Source of the DNA: an uncultured Lachnospiraceae bacterium
GTDB lineage: Bacteria > Bacillota > Clostridia > Lachnospirales > Lachnospiraceae
Assembly (NCBI GenBank): GCA_902790935.1
Contig: CADATP010000023.1
Span: 1 to 32,442 of the forward strand
Length of the DNA stretch: 32,442 nucleotides
Direction of reading: 5' to 3'
Part shown: positions 24,189 through 32,078 of the stretch, in pieces
Layout: each line of letters opens with the position of its first letter
Numbering within the stretch: the first letter of the stretch is position 1
Notes under the pieces: generated by a model
Databases searched by the model: none
The model's input: the letters and a program-made list of their open reading frames with translations, nothing else
What the model was told of the DNA's origin: nothing
Made by a program: the position numbers and the translations under genes

Positions 24189-25635
24189 TTTCGTAAATCT
24201 CCTCTCTCGTCCTTAAAGGCACTCTGAATGAAACAAGCGTACCTTCGCTGCTGCTTTCGATCTCAAGGCCGTCGGCCTGGTTGTAATAAAGCCTGATACG
24301 TAAATTTACGTTTACAAGTCCGAAGCCACCACCGCCCTCGCTTACCGTGGGCCGGCCGTTTTTCATCCTCTCGTTTAGATCAAGCAGCTGCTCCTTAGTC
24401 ATTCCGCAGCCCGTATCCTTAACGCAAAACAAGAGGCTGTCTCCCTCTCTCTTTCCGCTGACGCTGATCTTTCCGCCCCCTCTTTTTATCTTTATTCCGT
24501 GGTAGAGCGCATTCTCGACAAGGGGCTGTAAAAGGAGCTTCAGTATATATATCTCTCCTAAATCGTCGGGAATATCTATCTCGTAGCTCATAATATCCCG
24601 GTATCTTGTCTGCTGTATCTTTAAGTATCCTTCGATATGCTTTTTCTCCTGGCTTATGGGGATCCAGTCGGCTCCCGAAGATAAGCTTATTCTGAAAAAG
24701 TTTGAAAGAGCGCTGGTAAGCTGAATAACCTCATCCTTCTCCCCCGCTTCCGCCTTCCAGACTATGGCATCAAGAGTATTGTAGAGAAAATGGGGATTTA
24801 TCTGAGCCTGAAGGGTTCGCAGCTCTGCTTTTCTAAGGCTTTTCGCATCCCGGTTACTTTTTTCCATCATGCTCTTAAGCCTGTCCGCCATAATATTAAC
24901 CTGAGTCGTAAGGTTCCGAAGCTCCGCTATATCCGTATCCGCAATTCTTCCCTCAAGGCTTCCGCCGGCTATGGACTTGGCAGCTTCCTCGAGCCTTTCG
25001 ATGGGCTGTCTTACTGAAAGAGCCGTCGTCCTAACGGCCCGGTTTCTGATGATGAGGGCAACTATAACGGTAAGGACCTCAAACGCCGCGGTACAGATGA
25101 CGATTATCCTCATACTTACGCTCATCCTTGCGGTAGATGTAATTTCCCCGGAAATGTATTCCTCCAGCATACTCGCAACAAGATTTGCTACATCCCGCAC
25201 CTCCTCAAGCTGCTCCTCGCTTTGGACAACGGGAAGCTGTGCCTCGAAATTGTCCCTAATCCGGTCGACATAGTTTTCAAGAGTCCCCATAGTCCTCTCT
25301 GCAACGATGAGCGAAAGCCTGTTTTCCTCCCCGGTCTGGGATGAGATGGTCTCTATAGTCTCCTCGACGCTGCTGATAGTGACGTAGATATCGCTGCCGG
25401 CGAAGGTCTCCCTTCCGCTTACGATATTCCAGACCGTTCCGGGAATCTGCACCGAAACGACATTTTTAAGGCTTGTGATAGTCTCCATACGAAGGATGGA
25501 GCTGTGATATTTCCAGGCATAAACAAGCATCAAAACAAGGCTGATGATGATCGGTACCACAAGTACCAGCACCAGCCTGTGAGACAGAACGCTTATCTGC
25601 CCCAGAATACTTTTTTCTTTTTTAAGCTTCCCCAT
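24169..25635 (-). CDS. Sensor histidine kinase (LytS/YesM family)
   Basis: Membrane kinase of 488 residues. The first membrane segment is about 19-42 and the second about 175-197; the roughly 130-residue extracytoplasmic region between them is helical. A HAMP-like linker follows (about 207-258, PIERLEEAAKSIAGGSLEGR). The His_kinase domain (PF06580) has phospho-acceptor H282 in LQAQINPHFLYNTLDA. The ATPase domain shows the N box LLLQPLVENALYHGIKIKRG, G1 box VKDTGCGMTKEQ and G2 box GGGGFGLVNVNLRIRLYY. It lies 30 bases after a YtfQ-like lipoprotein gene, an arrangement suggesting that the lipoprotein presents a sugar to the sensor. The ribosome site is a modest GGGGA. Confidence 0.93.
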   Translation of the reverse strand: MGKLKKEKSILGQISVLSHRLVLVLVVPIIISLVLMLVYAWKYHSSILRMETITSLKNVVSVQIPGTVWNIVSGRETFAGSDIYVTISSVEETIETISSQTGEENRLSLIVAERTMGTLENYVDRIRDNFEAQLPVVQSEEQLEEVRDVANLVASMLEEYISGEITSTARMSVSMRIIVICTAAFEVLTVIVALIIRNRAVRTTALSVRQPIERLEEAAKSIAGGSLEGRIADTDIAELRNLTTQVNIMADRLKSMMEKSNRDAKSLRKAELRTLQAQINPHFLYNTLDAIVWKAEAGEKDEVIQLTSALSNFFRISLSSGADWIPISQEKKHIEGYLKIQQTRYRDIMSYEIDIPDDLGEIYILKLLLQPLVENALYHGIKIKRGGGKISVSGKREGDSLLFCVKDTGCGMTKEQLLDLNERMKNGRPTVSEGGGGFGLVNVNLRIRLYYNQADGLEIESSSEGTLVSFRVPLRTREEIYENESVSG

Positions 25636-25665
25636 AGGCTCTGTCCCCGTAAGAGTCGTACAAAA

Positions 25666-26643
25666 CTAATATCCCCTTGGCATTATCTGCGAAGTATCCT
25701 GTTCATCCGAAAAATAAACCTCCTCCGGATGGATCAGCTTTTCAACTTCTTCTCCGCTCTTTAGCTTAAGGGCTGTTTCCATTAAAGCTTTTCCTAATTT
25801 GGGAGTACATTCAACGACGCAGTTTATCTTGCCCTGTTTAAGAATATCGATGGCCTCCTGACCTCCGTCGATGGAAATGATAATAATATCCTTTCCCGGC
25901 TCAAAGCCCGCCTTTTCAATCTCCGGCAGGGCTCCTATGGTCATCTCGTCGTTGTGAGAAAATACCACGTCGATGGAATCTCCGTAGGTATCTATAAGAT
26001 ACCGCATGCACTCGGCACCGCGGCTTTTTAGGAAGTCCCCGTCTATACTCTCAAGCACGTTCATCCTCTCATCGGCTCCTATGGTGTCAAAAAAGCCCGC
26101 CTGTCTTTGCATCATAGGCGTAGAGTTTTCCGTGCCCGTAATCTCAACTATGTTTATCTGCTCAAGCCCCAGCTTGTCAGCCTTGCGAAGAAGATACTCC
26201 CCCGCCATCACGCCTTCGTTGTAAAAGTCAGCCCCTATAAGGCACGTGGTAAGATCCGACTTATCAGTGCTGATATCCCTGTCCACAAGTATCACGGGAA
26301 TCCCGGCGTCCTTTGCCTCCTTAAGCACATTGTCCCAGCCATCCTCAACTATAGGCGAAAAGGCGATAACATCAACCTTATAGGCAATAAACCGCCTGAT
26401 GGCCGCTATCTGGTTTTCCTGCTTTTGGTTAGCGTTTTCAAGCATCAGTCCAACCCCATAGTTTTCGGCCTGCTGCTCAATATCAAGCGTATTTCCTATA
26501 CGCCAGGCGCTCTCCGTGCCTATCTGGCTAAATCCAAGCAAAAGCTTCGGATCCTTTGAGTCCTTTTCCGTGTTCCCGCAGCCTGTTATCCCCATAACAA
26601 GAAGCGCGGTAAAAAGAAGGACAGACATTTTTTTAATAAACAT
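25666..26643 (-). CDS. YtfQ-like sugar-binding lipoprotein linked to the sensor kinase
   Basis: Solute-binding lipoprotein of 325 residues, signal peptide ending in TALLVMGITGC with lipid-anchored C22. It matches the E. coli YtfQ pattern strongly: LLLGFSQIGTESAWRIGNTL, ENANQKQENQIAAIRRFIAY, EDGWDNVLKEAKDAGIPVIL then VDRDIS, VVFSHNDEMTIGALPEIEKA and INCVVECTPKLG. It lacks its own transporter genes and instead precedes the kinase and regulator. Its likely role is ligand sensing, though it could also supply the same ABC importer. The ATG follows a GGGG motif; a poor hairpin lies in the 46-bp gap to the symporter gene. Confidence 0.88.
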   Translation of the reverse strand: MFIKKMSVLLFTALLVMGITGCGNTEKDSKDPKLLLGFSQIGTESAWRIGNTLDIEQQAENYGVGLMLENANQKQENQIAAIRRFIAYKVDVIAFSPIVEDGWDNVLKEAKDAGIPVILVDRDISTDKSDLTTCLIGADFYNEGVMAGEYLLRKADKLGLEQINIVEITGTENSTPMMQRQAGFFDTIGADERMNVLESIDGDFLKSRGAECMRYLIDTYGDSIDVVFSHNDEMTIGALPEIEKAGFEPGKDIIIISIDGGQEAIDILKQGKINCVVECTPKLGKALMETALKLKSGEEVEKLIHPEEVYFSDEQDTSQIMPRGY

Positions 26644-26689
26644 AGTTTTACCCCAAGAAAAGCCTTCTTTTACTACTATAAGTCCGTTT

Positions 26690-28096
26690 TTACTTTTTTT
26701 CTTTTTTCTTAAATATCTTTGACCTGAAAAGGATCAGGTTAAATACCAAAAATATACCAAATACCGCTGCCATACAGATAAACACCGCCTTATCGGAGGT
26801 AGGTGCGTATGAAGCAAGGAGCATTATCGGAAATCCGCAGATGATGGCGGGAAAATTTTGGTAAACAATGTTTTCCGACACCGGAGTCTCGAATTCCGGG
26901 TCCACCTCTCGAAGGAGGATGATACCGGTACTTGCAGTACCCGTAAGCATTCCAAACATCGCAAGGAACTGCTCATTGGCATACTCAGGGAACAGTCTGT
27001 CGCTGATAAACTTGATATAAAGAAATGTGACAAAAGCTCCCACAACACAAAGTATGCAAAGAACCCCGATATAGTTTGCGATAAGGTCTATCTGGATCGC
27101 TCCGATTCCCGCAACGATCATAATATCAAAGGCAAATCCTGAAATACGGTTTAAGAGGAAGTTGTTTATATAATCCCTCTTCATGATCCCCTTCTTGCGA
27201 AGAAATCCGATGATTGCCTTAAGCACAACGCCCATCAGCGCGCCGAAAAGGAAGTTGAAGCCGTAAACCGTGGACTTAAGTCCTCCTACAAGATTGCCCA
27301 AAACAAACATTATTCCGTAGGCGCCTGCGTAGCAGATGGCGATAAGTGCGATTTCCATTGTGATCTTGTCGATGGACTCGATCATAGGGATCTCGCCCTC
27401 TTCCTCTACGACTTCTCTGTTCAGCTCGTTAAGCTCCGTTCTGACAACGAGGTCACCCTTTCTTCTCTTGTAGTTAAGATAGATGACTCCCACGATACTT
27501 GCGCTTAAGAATCCAAAGGCCGCAATGGTAAGTCCAAAGCTCTTTCCGCCGGTTAAGCCATAGGTTTCATAGATGCTTCCGTAGTTGAGGGCCTGACCTG
27601 TTCCCTGGCCGTATCCAAAGCAAAGGAGCAGTCCCGATGCTTTTAAAAGCTTCGGTAAAAAGATGGCGGAGACGGTTGTGATCAAAAGACCTGCCAAAGC
27701 CTGTATCAAATATGTGTTTACCGTGGTAAAGCCTGTGTTTATAACATCTCTGGTACGGGTTTTGCTTTTACCCTTTGTCTTTCTGAGGGTCATTGCGATA
27801 AATCCAACCGCAAGGCAGTGGTAAGTAAGGATCTCAAGTATCTCTATGCCGCTCTTGTCGCTGCCTGCGCTGAATAACTGATGGTTAAAGAGATACTCTC
27901 CCGTGACGGCTTTTACTATCACAGAGATTATAAGCAGGATAATTCCTCCCAGCACCGATACCGGTACAAGAGATTTACTAAGAAATTTAACCTTTCTCTT
28001 GATAACACTGGCAACAATCATACTGCCGAGTATTGCCGCCGCAAGGAGTATAAACGACCATACTCCGCCATCACTGAAACTGCTTCCGCTTGACAT
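26690..28096 (-). CDS. Sodium/glutamate symporter family protein (GltS-like)
   Basis: Membrane transporter of 468 residues with ten to twelve helices and a charged cytoplasmic loop at about 215-240 (ELNREVVEEEGEIPMIES). The segment LLCFGYGQGTGQALNYGSIY followed by TYGLTGGKSFGLTIAAFGFL is the glycine-rich re-entrant motif of the ESS/GltS family. A second such motif appears in AMFGMLTGTASTGIILLREV. Members carry glutamate with sodium, but this clade may transport another carboxylate. TAGGAG precedes the ATG by nine bases and overlaps the stop codon of the acyltransferase upstream, so the two are co-translated. Confidence 0.78.
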   Translation of the reverse strand: MSSGSSFSDGGVWSFILLAAAILGSMIVASVIKRKVKFLSKSLVPVSVLGGIILLIISVIVKAVTGEYLFNHQLFSAGSDKSGIEILEILTYHCLAVGFIAMTLRKTKGKSKTRTRDVINTGFTTVNTYLIQALAGLLITTVSAIFLPKLLKASGLLLCFGYGQGTGQALNYGSIYETYGLTGGKSFGLTIAAFGFLSASIVGVIYLNYKRRKGDLVVRTELNELNREVVEEEGEIPMIESIDKITMEIALIAICYAGAYGIMFVLGNLVGGLKSTVYGFNFLFGALMGVVLKAIIGFLRKKGIMKRDYINNFLLNRISGFAFDIMIVAGIGAIQIDLIANYIGVLCILCVVGAFVTFLYIKFISDRLFPEYANEQFLAMFGMLTGTASTGIILLREVDPEFETPVSENIVYQNFPAIICGFPIMLLASYAPTSDKAVFICMAAVFGIFLVFNLILFRSKIFKKKEKK

Positions 28097-28108
28097 TTTT
28101 GCATTCTC

Positions 28109-29260
28109 CTAAGCCTTGTATCTTTTTATAAGTAAATAATACAAAAATCCTGCAAATTTGCGATCACTGTTATGGATCTCGTAATGCGTTCCGTCCTTTG
28201 TCGAAAAAAGGAGATAACCCTGAAGTATTATATCATAAAGGGATATGTCGGATAAGTAAACCTCAGTATTTCCGACCTTTATGCGCGTAGGCGTAATAGA
28301 CAGCCTTCCCCTGTCAACCTGCTCAGTGTTGTGGGCGGCATCAAAACGGTTAAGGATCTGGTCTTCGTCAAAGGCGAGCTCTTTATCAGGATCGGCATCG
28401 GGTAGATTTTCAATAAACTCTCTCTCCCACTTATCCCAGTCTCTTACGTTGTCAAAGGGAAGATCCTCTCCTATAAGCATTCCGTACTCGTCGTATTTGC
28501 CAGACAGCCCGCAGCTGCACCAAAACTTATCCCCCTTAGTCTTTAAGCTGTTAAGAGCCCTGCACTTAGGGCAGGCAACAAGCTCAAACTCCAGTCCCTC
28601 TGCAAGCCTTTTTCCTTTGTAGGCGATATGCCTTTTGCTGTTCCATTCGTAGGCGTCTTCGAAAAGGTCTCTGTTTATGGCGTCGTTAAACTCCTCCACG
28701 CTCATCTTCTTTAGGTCTTCGGGCTTGTAGATGTTTACGATCTCGCCCTCCATATAGCCTTTTCGCATAGTATATCCCCAGCGGGGGTGTGAAAAATATC
28801 CTCCGTGGAGTCTGTATGTGATAACGGGGACGTTAAATATCTTAAAAACCTTTGCAGTCGCGGGTTTTATGGAATCCGTAAGGCCGTTTCCGCACCTTAA
28901 GCCTTCGGCAAAGATACCGATGCTGTGGCCCGCTTTCAGGCGGCGTCCCATTTCCATTACCGTGCTTGCCGCAACGGATGCTTTTGTTCTTCCGATAGGA
29001 TCGAAAACGGCCCGAAGAAGCCATGAAGAAAAGCCCGCTCTAAAGGTATGTTCACTCGCTACGTAGTAAATATACTCTTTAAAGCTGCAGCTTAGAAAAA
29101 GAAAATCAAGATTTGTGACATGATTGCACACGATTATAAAGGGGCCTTTTATGTCGTGCATTTTGCCCCTTTTAAAGTTGAATTTTAGTTTAATAAAAAG
29201 ATGTGCTAACGGCTTAATGATCTCGTATAGAAATTTATGCCTTCTGTATCCCGAATTCAT
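28109..29260 (-). CDS. PlsC-like acyltransferase with C-terminal zinc ribbon
   Basis: Protein of 383 residues. The N-terminal 210 residues are a glycerolipid acyltransferase domain (PF01553): catalytic H47-x4-D52 in CNHVTNLDFL, substrate motif FAEGLR (117-122, normally FPEGTR), and PVITYRLHGGY. It would esterify lysophosphatidate or another membrane lipid at the cytoplasmic face. A zinc ribbon follows, C230-P-K-C233 ... C248-S-C250. The last 90 residues end in a compact domain (RLSITPTRIKVGNTEVYLSD) that resembles a PH-like fold; that reading is tentative. The extra domains make it longer than ordinary PlsC (about 240 residues). It starts 17 bases after the GH43 stop, with AAGGGGA upstream. 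Confidence 0.82.
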   Translation of the reverse strand: MNSGYRRHKFLYEIIKPLAHLFIKLKFNFKRGKMHDIKGPFIIVCNHVTNLDFLFLSCSFKEYIYYVASEHTFRAGFSSWLLRAVFDPIGRTKASVAASTVMEMGRRLKAGHSIGIFAEGLRCGNGLTDSIKPATAKVFKIFNVPVITYRLHGGYFSHPRWGYTMRKGYMEGEIVNIYKPEDLKKMSVEEFNDAINRDLFEDAYEWNSKRHIAYKGKRLAEGLEFELVACPKCRALNSLKTKGDKFWCSCGLSGKYDEYGMLIGEDLPFDNVRDWDKWEREFIENLPDADPDKELAFDEDQILNRFDAAHNTEQVDRGRLSITPTRIKVGNTEVYLSDISLYDIILQGYLLFSTKDGTHYEIHNSDRKFAGFLYYLLIKRYKA

Positions 29261-29277
29261 GCTGTCCCCGAGTCCCC

Positions 29278-30195
29278 TTAAATTTCACTTACGCCGCTAC
29301 ATTTTTCCACCACATCAATGGATCCGTCCGGATTGTAATTAAACTCCGCAACGCAAACACTTCTGTGGAAAAGGCTTCCTCCGGGAAGCTCTCCCGTATG
29401 GTAGAAAAGATAGTTATGTCCCTTGAATTCACAGATTCCCGGGTGATTTGTAAAGATATCTCCCTCTCCGGTTGCCATAAGTACTCCGCCGTATTTCCAG
29501 GGGCCGGTGGGACCTTTTGAAGTGGAGTAGGCAAGATGCTCGTTTTGCTCCCCAACAGCAAAAGCCGCATAAACCATATAGTAGAGGTCTCCCCTTTTGT
29601 AAAACCAGGGTCCTTCTCCGTATGATGTGCCGGTATCGTGGCTTCCTTTGTTGAAAGCCTCCTCAGTCATAGGTACCTTGCAAACTCCAATTTTCTCATC
29701 GTAGGAGATCATGTCCTCATTAAGAAGTACATACCTAAGCTCGGGGTTTCCAAAGTAAAGATATGCCTGTCCGTCATCGTCGATAAATACGGTGGGATCG
29801 ATATCATTCCAGTCCGGTTCGTCAACAAGGGGGTGTCCCAGATCCTTAAAAGGACCTGTGGGTCTGTCAGATATACCTACTGCTATAGACATTCCACCGT
29901 CTTTTTTATGTACGGGGCAGTAAAGATAGAACTTTCCGTTTCTTTCAATGCACTGAGGCGCCCAGGCTCTTGCGTCAGCCCACTCAATGTCATCAAGCGA
30001 AAAGATCTTGCCGTGGTCTGTCCAGTTTACCATATCCTTTGTGGAGAAACATCTCCAGTCGTTCATAGTATAGAAATCGTTAACGAGCTCATCCTCATCA
30101 TGAGTCGTATAAAGATATAATGTATCCCCATATACCATAGGTGCGGGGTCCGCCGTGTAGATAGAATCTGTGATAGGATTTTTAGAATACTTCAT
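29278..30195 (-). CDS. Glycoside hydrolase family 43 (arabinofuranosidase/xylosidase-like)
   Basis: Five-bladed beta-propeller hydrolase of 305 residues without a signal peptide, so it probably acts on imported oligosaccharides. The inverting catalytic triad is visible: base D16 in YTADPAPMVY, pKa modulator D133 in NDIDPTVFIDDDGQAYLYFG, and acid E194 in SYGEGPWFYKRGDLYYMVYA. Further GH43 blocks are WADARAWAPQCIERNGKFYL and FTNHPGICEFKGHNYLFYH. GH43 enzymes cut alpha-L-arabinofuranosides, beta-xylosides or galactans; the exact one cannot be told. GAGAGG lies ten bases before the ATG. As the first gene of the packed minus-strand block it may supply the sugar handled by the YtfQ-like proteins. 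Confidence 0.87.
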   Translation of the reverse strand: MKYSKNPITDSIYTADPAPMVYGDTLYLYTTHDEDELVNDFYTMNDWRCFSTKDMVNWTDHGKIFSLDDIEWADARAWAPQCIERNGKFYLYCPVHKKDGGMSIAVGISDRPTGPFKDLGHPLVDEPDWNDIDPTVFIDDDGQAYLYFGNPELRYVLLNEDMISYDEKIGVCKVPMTEEAFNKGSHDTGTSYGEGPWFYKRGDLYYMVYAAFAVGEQNEHLAYSTSKGPTGPWKYGGVLMATGEGDIFTNHPGICEFKGHNYLFYHTGELPGGSLFHRSVCVAEFNYNPDGSIDVVEKCSGVSEI

Positions 30196-30252
30196 TTTGG
30201 AAATGCCCTCTCAAAAAAAACTAAAATTTTGAAAAAAGTTTTTAAAAAACTA

Positions 30253-30283
30253 TTGACTTGGGGGTTACCCCCGGGTTTATAAC
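30253..30283 (+). promoter_or_regulatory. MerR-type promoter with dyad in a 19-bp spacer
   Basis: TTGACT (30253-30258), 19-bp spacer, TATAAC (30278-30283). The spacer contains GGGGG-TTA-CCCCC (30260-30272). Long spacers with a central dyad are the signature of promoters activated by MerR-family regulators, such as BmrR. A- and T-tracts from 30213 to 30250 resemble an UP element. It points right, toward the merR gene's 3' end; no good promoter is seen in the opposite direction. Confidence 0.6.
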
Positions 30284-30289
30284 ATAATT

Positions 30290-30390
30290 GTAGAGATAAG
30301 AACCCTACTACTCTTATTCAATACAGTTCCCAGAAAACTGGTACCCCTATATTCTCTTAAACGCGAAGAAATATTGGTGGTACCTTTTTT
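30290..30390 (+). ncRNA. Candidate small RNA antisense to the merR 3' end
   Basis: A transcript from the MerR-type promoter would begin near 30290 and end at the terminator U tract near 30390, about 100 nt. It contains a short hairpin (CCAG-AAAA-CTGG, 30330-30341), no sizeable reading frame, and overlaps the last 14 codons of merR on the opposite strand. Existence is inferred only from the promoter and terminator. Confidence 0.38.
30340..30390 (+). terminator. Intrinsic terminator on the plus strand
   Basis: GGTACC-CC-T-ATATT (30340-30353) pairs with AATAT-T-GG-T-GGTACC (30370-30384): 13 pairs with one U-U mismatch and one bulge, followed by six T (30385-30390). There is no matching U run on the minus strand, so it is oriented rightwards. 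Confidence 0.6.
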
Positions 30391-31144
30391 CATTGTCGTA
30401 AAACCTGCTAAGCAGTACCACGGTCGTATCTTTTTCGGCGCCCGGATATTTCTCCCTAGCCTCTTTTTCAAAGCTCTTAAAAGCCGCCGCGCTTACCCTG
30501 GTCTTTCCCTGAAGATCGATTACCGCCCCCACTACCTTTGAAGCCGGGAAAACAACTCCGCCTTTAAGTCCGAGTAAGTCAAAATAAACCTTTTCGGTAA
30601 AAAGCGCCGCCCCTTCCGGAGGAATCTCAGGATTGTCCGTAAACATCCAGGAGCTTGTAAAATACTGGGTCATGGTCAGCGATTCTCGAAGGAGTTCATA
30701 GTATTTGCTCTTTCTATCGGTTACAAACGGAACCATCACCGTCTCGCCCACGTATGTCTCTGTAATCTCCCCCAGATGCTTCTGGGCATACCTTAAATGT
30801 ATATACTCCGATCTTGTCATTGAAAGAAGCATCTGATATGCCTTTATCTTTTGCTCGTAGTACGCAAGCTGGATCTCCATTCCGTCCACAAGCTGGGGGA
30901 AATCCAGATCAAAGATTGCCTTCCTGGAATCTGACAAAGACAACCCTAAAGACTTATACTTCAAAATATCGATAATAAGCCCCACATCCCAATATCCGTA
31001 CTCCCTGTATCCGTTATGCGGATTGATTCTCGGGGTTATAAGTCCGATATTCTCGTAATGCCTTAAAGTATCTCTTCCGATATTGAACATATCACATATG
31101 TCTTTTGTATTGAAATAATCTAAGATTTCTTTCACAAGAATCAC
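30347..31144 (-). CDS. MerR family transcription regulator
   Basis: Regulator of 265 residues. The winged helix-turn-helix covers about residues 12-80: FNTKDICDMFNIGRDTLRHY then ENIGLITPRINPHNGYREYG and YKSLGLSLSDSRKAI. A coiled linker (FPQLVDGMEIQLAYYEQKIK) joins a C-terminal domain of about 145 residues that resembles GyrI/BmrR-like effector-binding folds, so a small-molecule ligand is likely but unknown. The start is GTG: 31144 is seven bases after the SufB/D stop, and GTG 31135 is an alternative with GGGTGA nearby. A MerR-type promoter lies just beyond its 3' end. Either the suf genes or the downstream block could be under its control. Confidence 0.85.
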   Translation of the reverse strand: MILVKEILDYFNTKDICDMFNIGRDTLRHYENIGLITPRINPHNGYREYGYWDVGLIIDILKYKSLGLSLSDSRKAIFDLDFPQLVDGMEIQLAYYEQKIKAYQMLLSMTRSEYIHLRYAQKHLGEITETYVGETVMVPFVTDRKSKYYELLRESLTMTQYFTSSWMFTDNPEIPPEGAALFTEKVYFDLLGLKGGVVFPASKVVGAVIDLQGKTRVSAAAFKSFEKEAREKYPGAEKDTTVVLLSRFYDNEKRYHQYFFAFKRI

Positions 31145-31151
31145 CCATCAT

Positions 31152-32078
31152 TTACTTGAGGAATCCGTTGATTATCTGTTCTTCCGCTTCCTCTTCCGTA
31201 AGCCCTAAGGTCATCAGCTTTATAAGCTGGTCGCCGGCAATCTTTCCGATGGCAGCCTCGTGCACAAGGGCAGCATCAACGCTGTTCGCCTCGAGTCCGG
31301 GCACAGCAAGGATCGTTCCCTTGTCCATTATTATGGCATCACACTCGGTATGTCCGGAGCACTCCGCATTTCCGGTAAGTACCGCGTCAAATTTCTGGTA
31401 AGAAGTATCTCTGGCAACAGATCTCGATACGACATCCGCGCTGGATCCATCTCCGTTTAAAGCCACTTTGTAAATGCTGACAGCTTTCTGGTCGCCATGG
31501 GTCATAAGCCTCTCTCTTACTACAAGGCTTGCCCTTGCAGCAAGTTCGGCTTTTGTAGTACGGGTAGTGTCATCCACGCCCTTTATCTGAACCATCTCCA
31601 TCTCCATGGAGCTGTCTTCTTCCATATAAACCTCGGTTCCGGGGTTTAGGATTCTCTTTCCCGAACCGTTGCCGGAGCCGTAATGCTTTTCAACATATTT
31701 TACCTTTGCGCCCTTGCCCACGAAGAATCTGTGCAGTCCGTCATGCTCGGAGTCTCCCGGTCCGCAGTTGTCGATACCGCATCCTGCGACGATCACAACA
31801 TCTGCGCCCTCACCGATATGGAAATCATTGTAGACTGTTTCCTTAAGGCCGCTCTGTGTCATGACAACCGGGATGTGCACGCTCTCGTTTTTCGTACCGG
31901 GTTTAATATTTATATCTATTCCGCTGACATCTGTCTTGGGAACGATCTCAATATTTGCGGTTGAGACTCTTCCCAAAGCTTCTCCGTTTGAACGGATATT
32001 GTAAGCTCCCTCGGGAACGGAATGAAGATCCGCAACTTCCTTAAGAAGCCTCTTTTGTATCTCATCAAGCTGAATCAT
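31152..32078 (-). CDS. SufB/SufD-family Fe-S cluster assembly protein (short form)
   Basis: Core SufBD beta-helix protein of 308 residues, much shorter than SufB (about 470) or SufD (about 430) because the N-terminal domain is nearly absent. Visible family parts are VVMTQSGLKETVYNDFHIGE, RFFVGKGAKVKYVEKHYGSG, TYQK-type strands (RDTSYQKFDAVLTGN), and ECSGHTECDAIIMDKGTILA then VPGLEANSVDAALVHEAAIG, the usual C-terminal signature. SufB-SufC complexes build iron-sulfur clusters. Cysteines occur in VIVAGCGIDNCG and NAECSGHTEC; which are ligands is unknown. Its ATG overlaps the SufC-like stop (ATGA), indicating coupling. Confidence 0.88.
   Translation of the reverse strand: MIQLDEIQKRLLKEVADLHSVPEGAYNIRSNGEALGRVSTANIEIVPKTDVSGIDINIKPGTKNESVHIPVVMTQSGLKETVYNDFHIGEGADVVIVAGCGIDNCGPGDSEHDGLHRFFVGKGAKVKYVEKHYGSGNGSGKRILNPGTEVYMEEDSSMEMEMVQIKGVDDTTRTTKAELAARASLVVRERLMTHGDQKAVSIYKVALNGDGSSADVVSRSVARDTSYQKFDAVLTGNAECSGHTECDAIIMDKGTILAVPGLEANSVDAALVHEAAIGKIAGDQLIKLMTLGLTEEEAEEQIINGFLK

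Noticed and set aside
30196-30300. A MerR-controlled promoter pointing left toward GH43
   Set aside because: The best leftward boxes around the dyad (TTATAA and TCAATA) are poor compared with TTGACT/TATAAC on the plus strand, and the A-tracts sit upstream of the plus-strand -35. The option is kept only as a counter-hypothesis.
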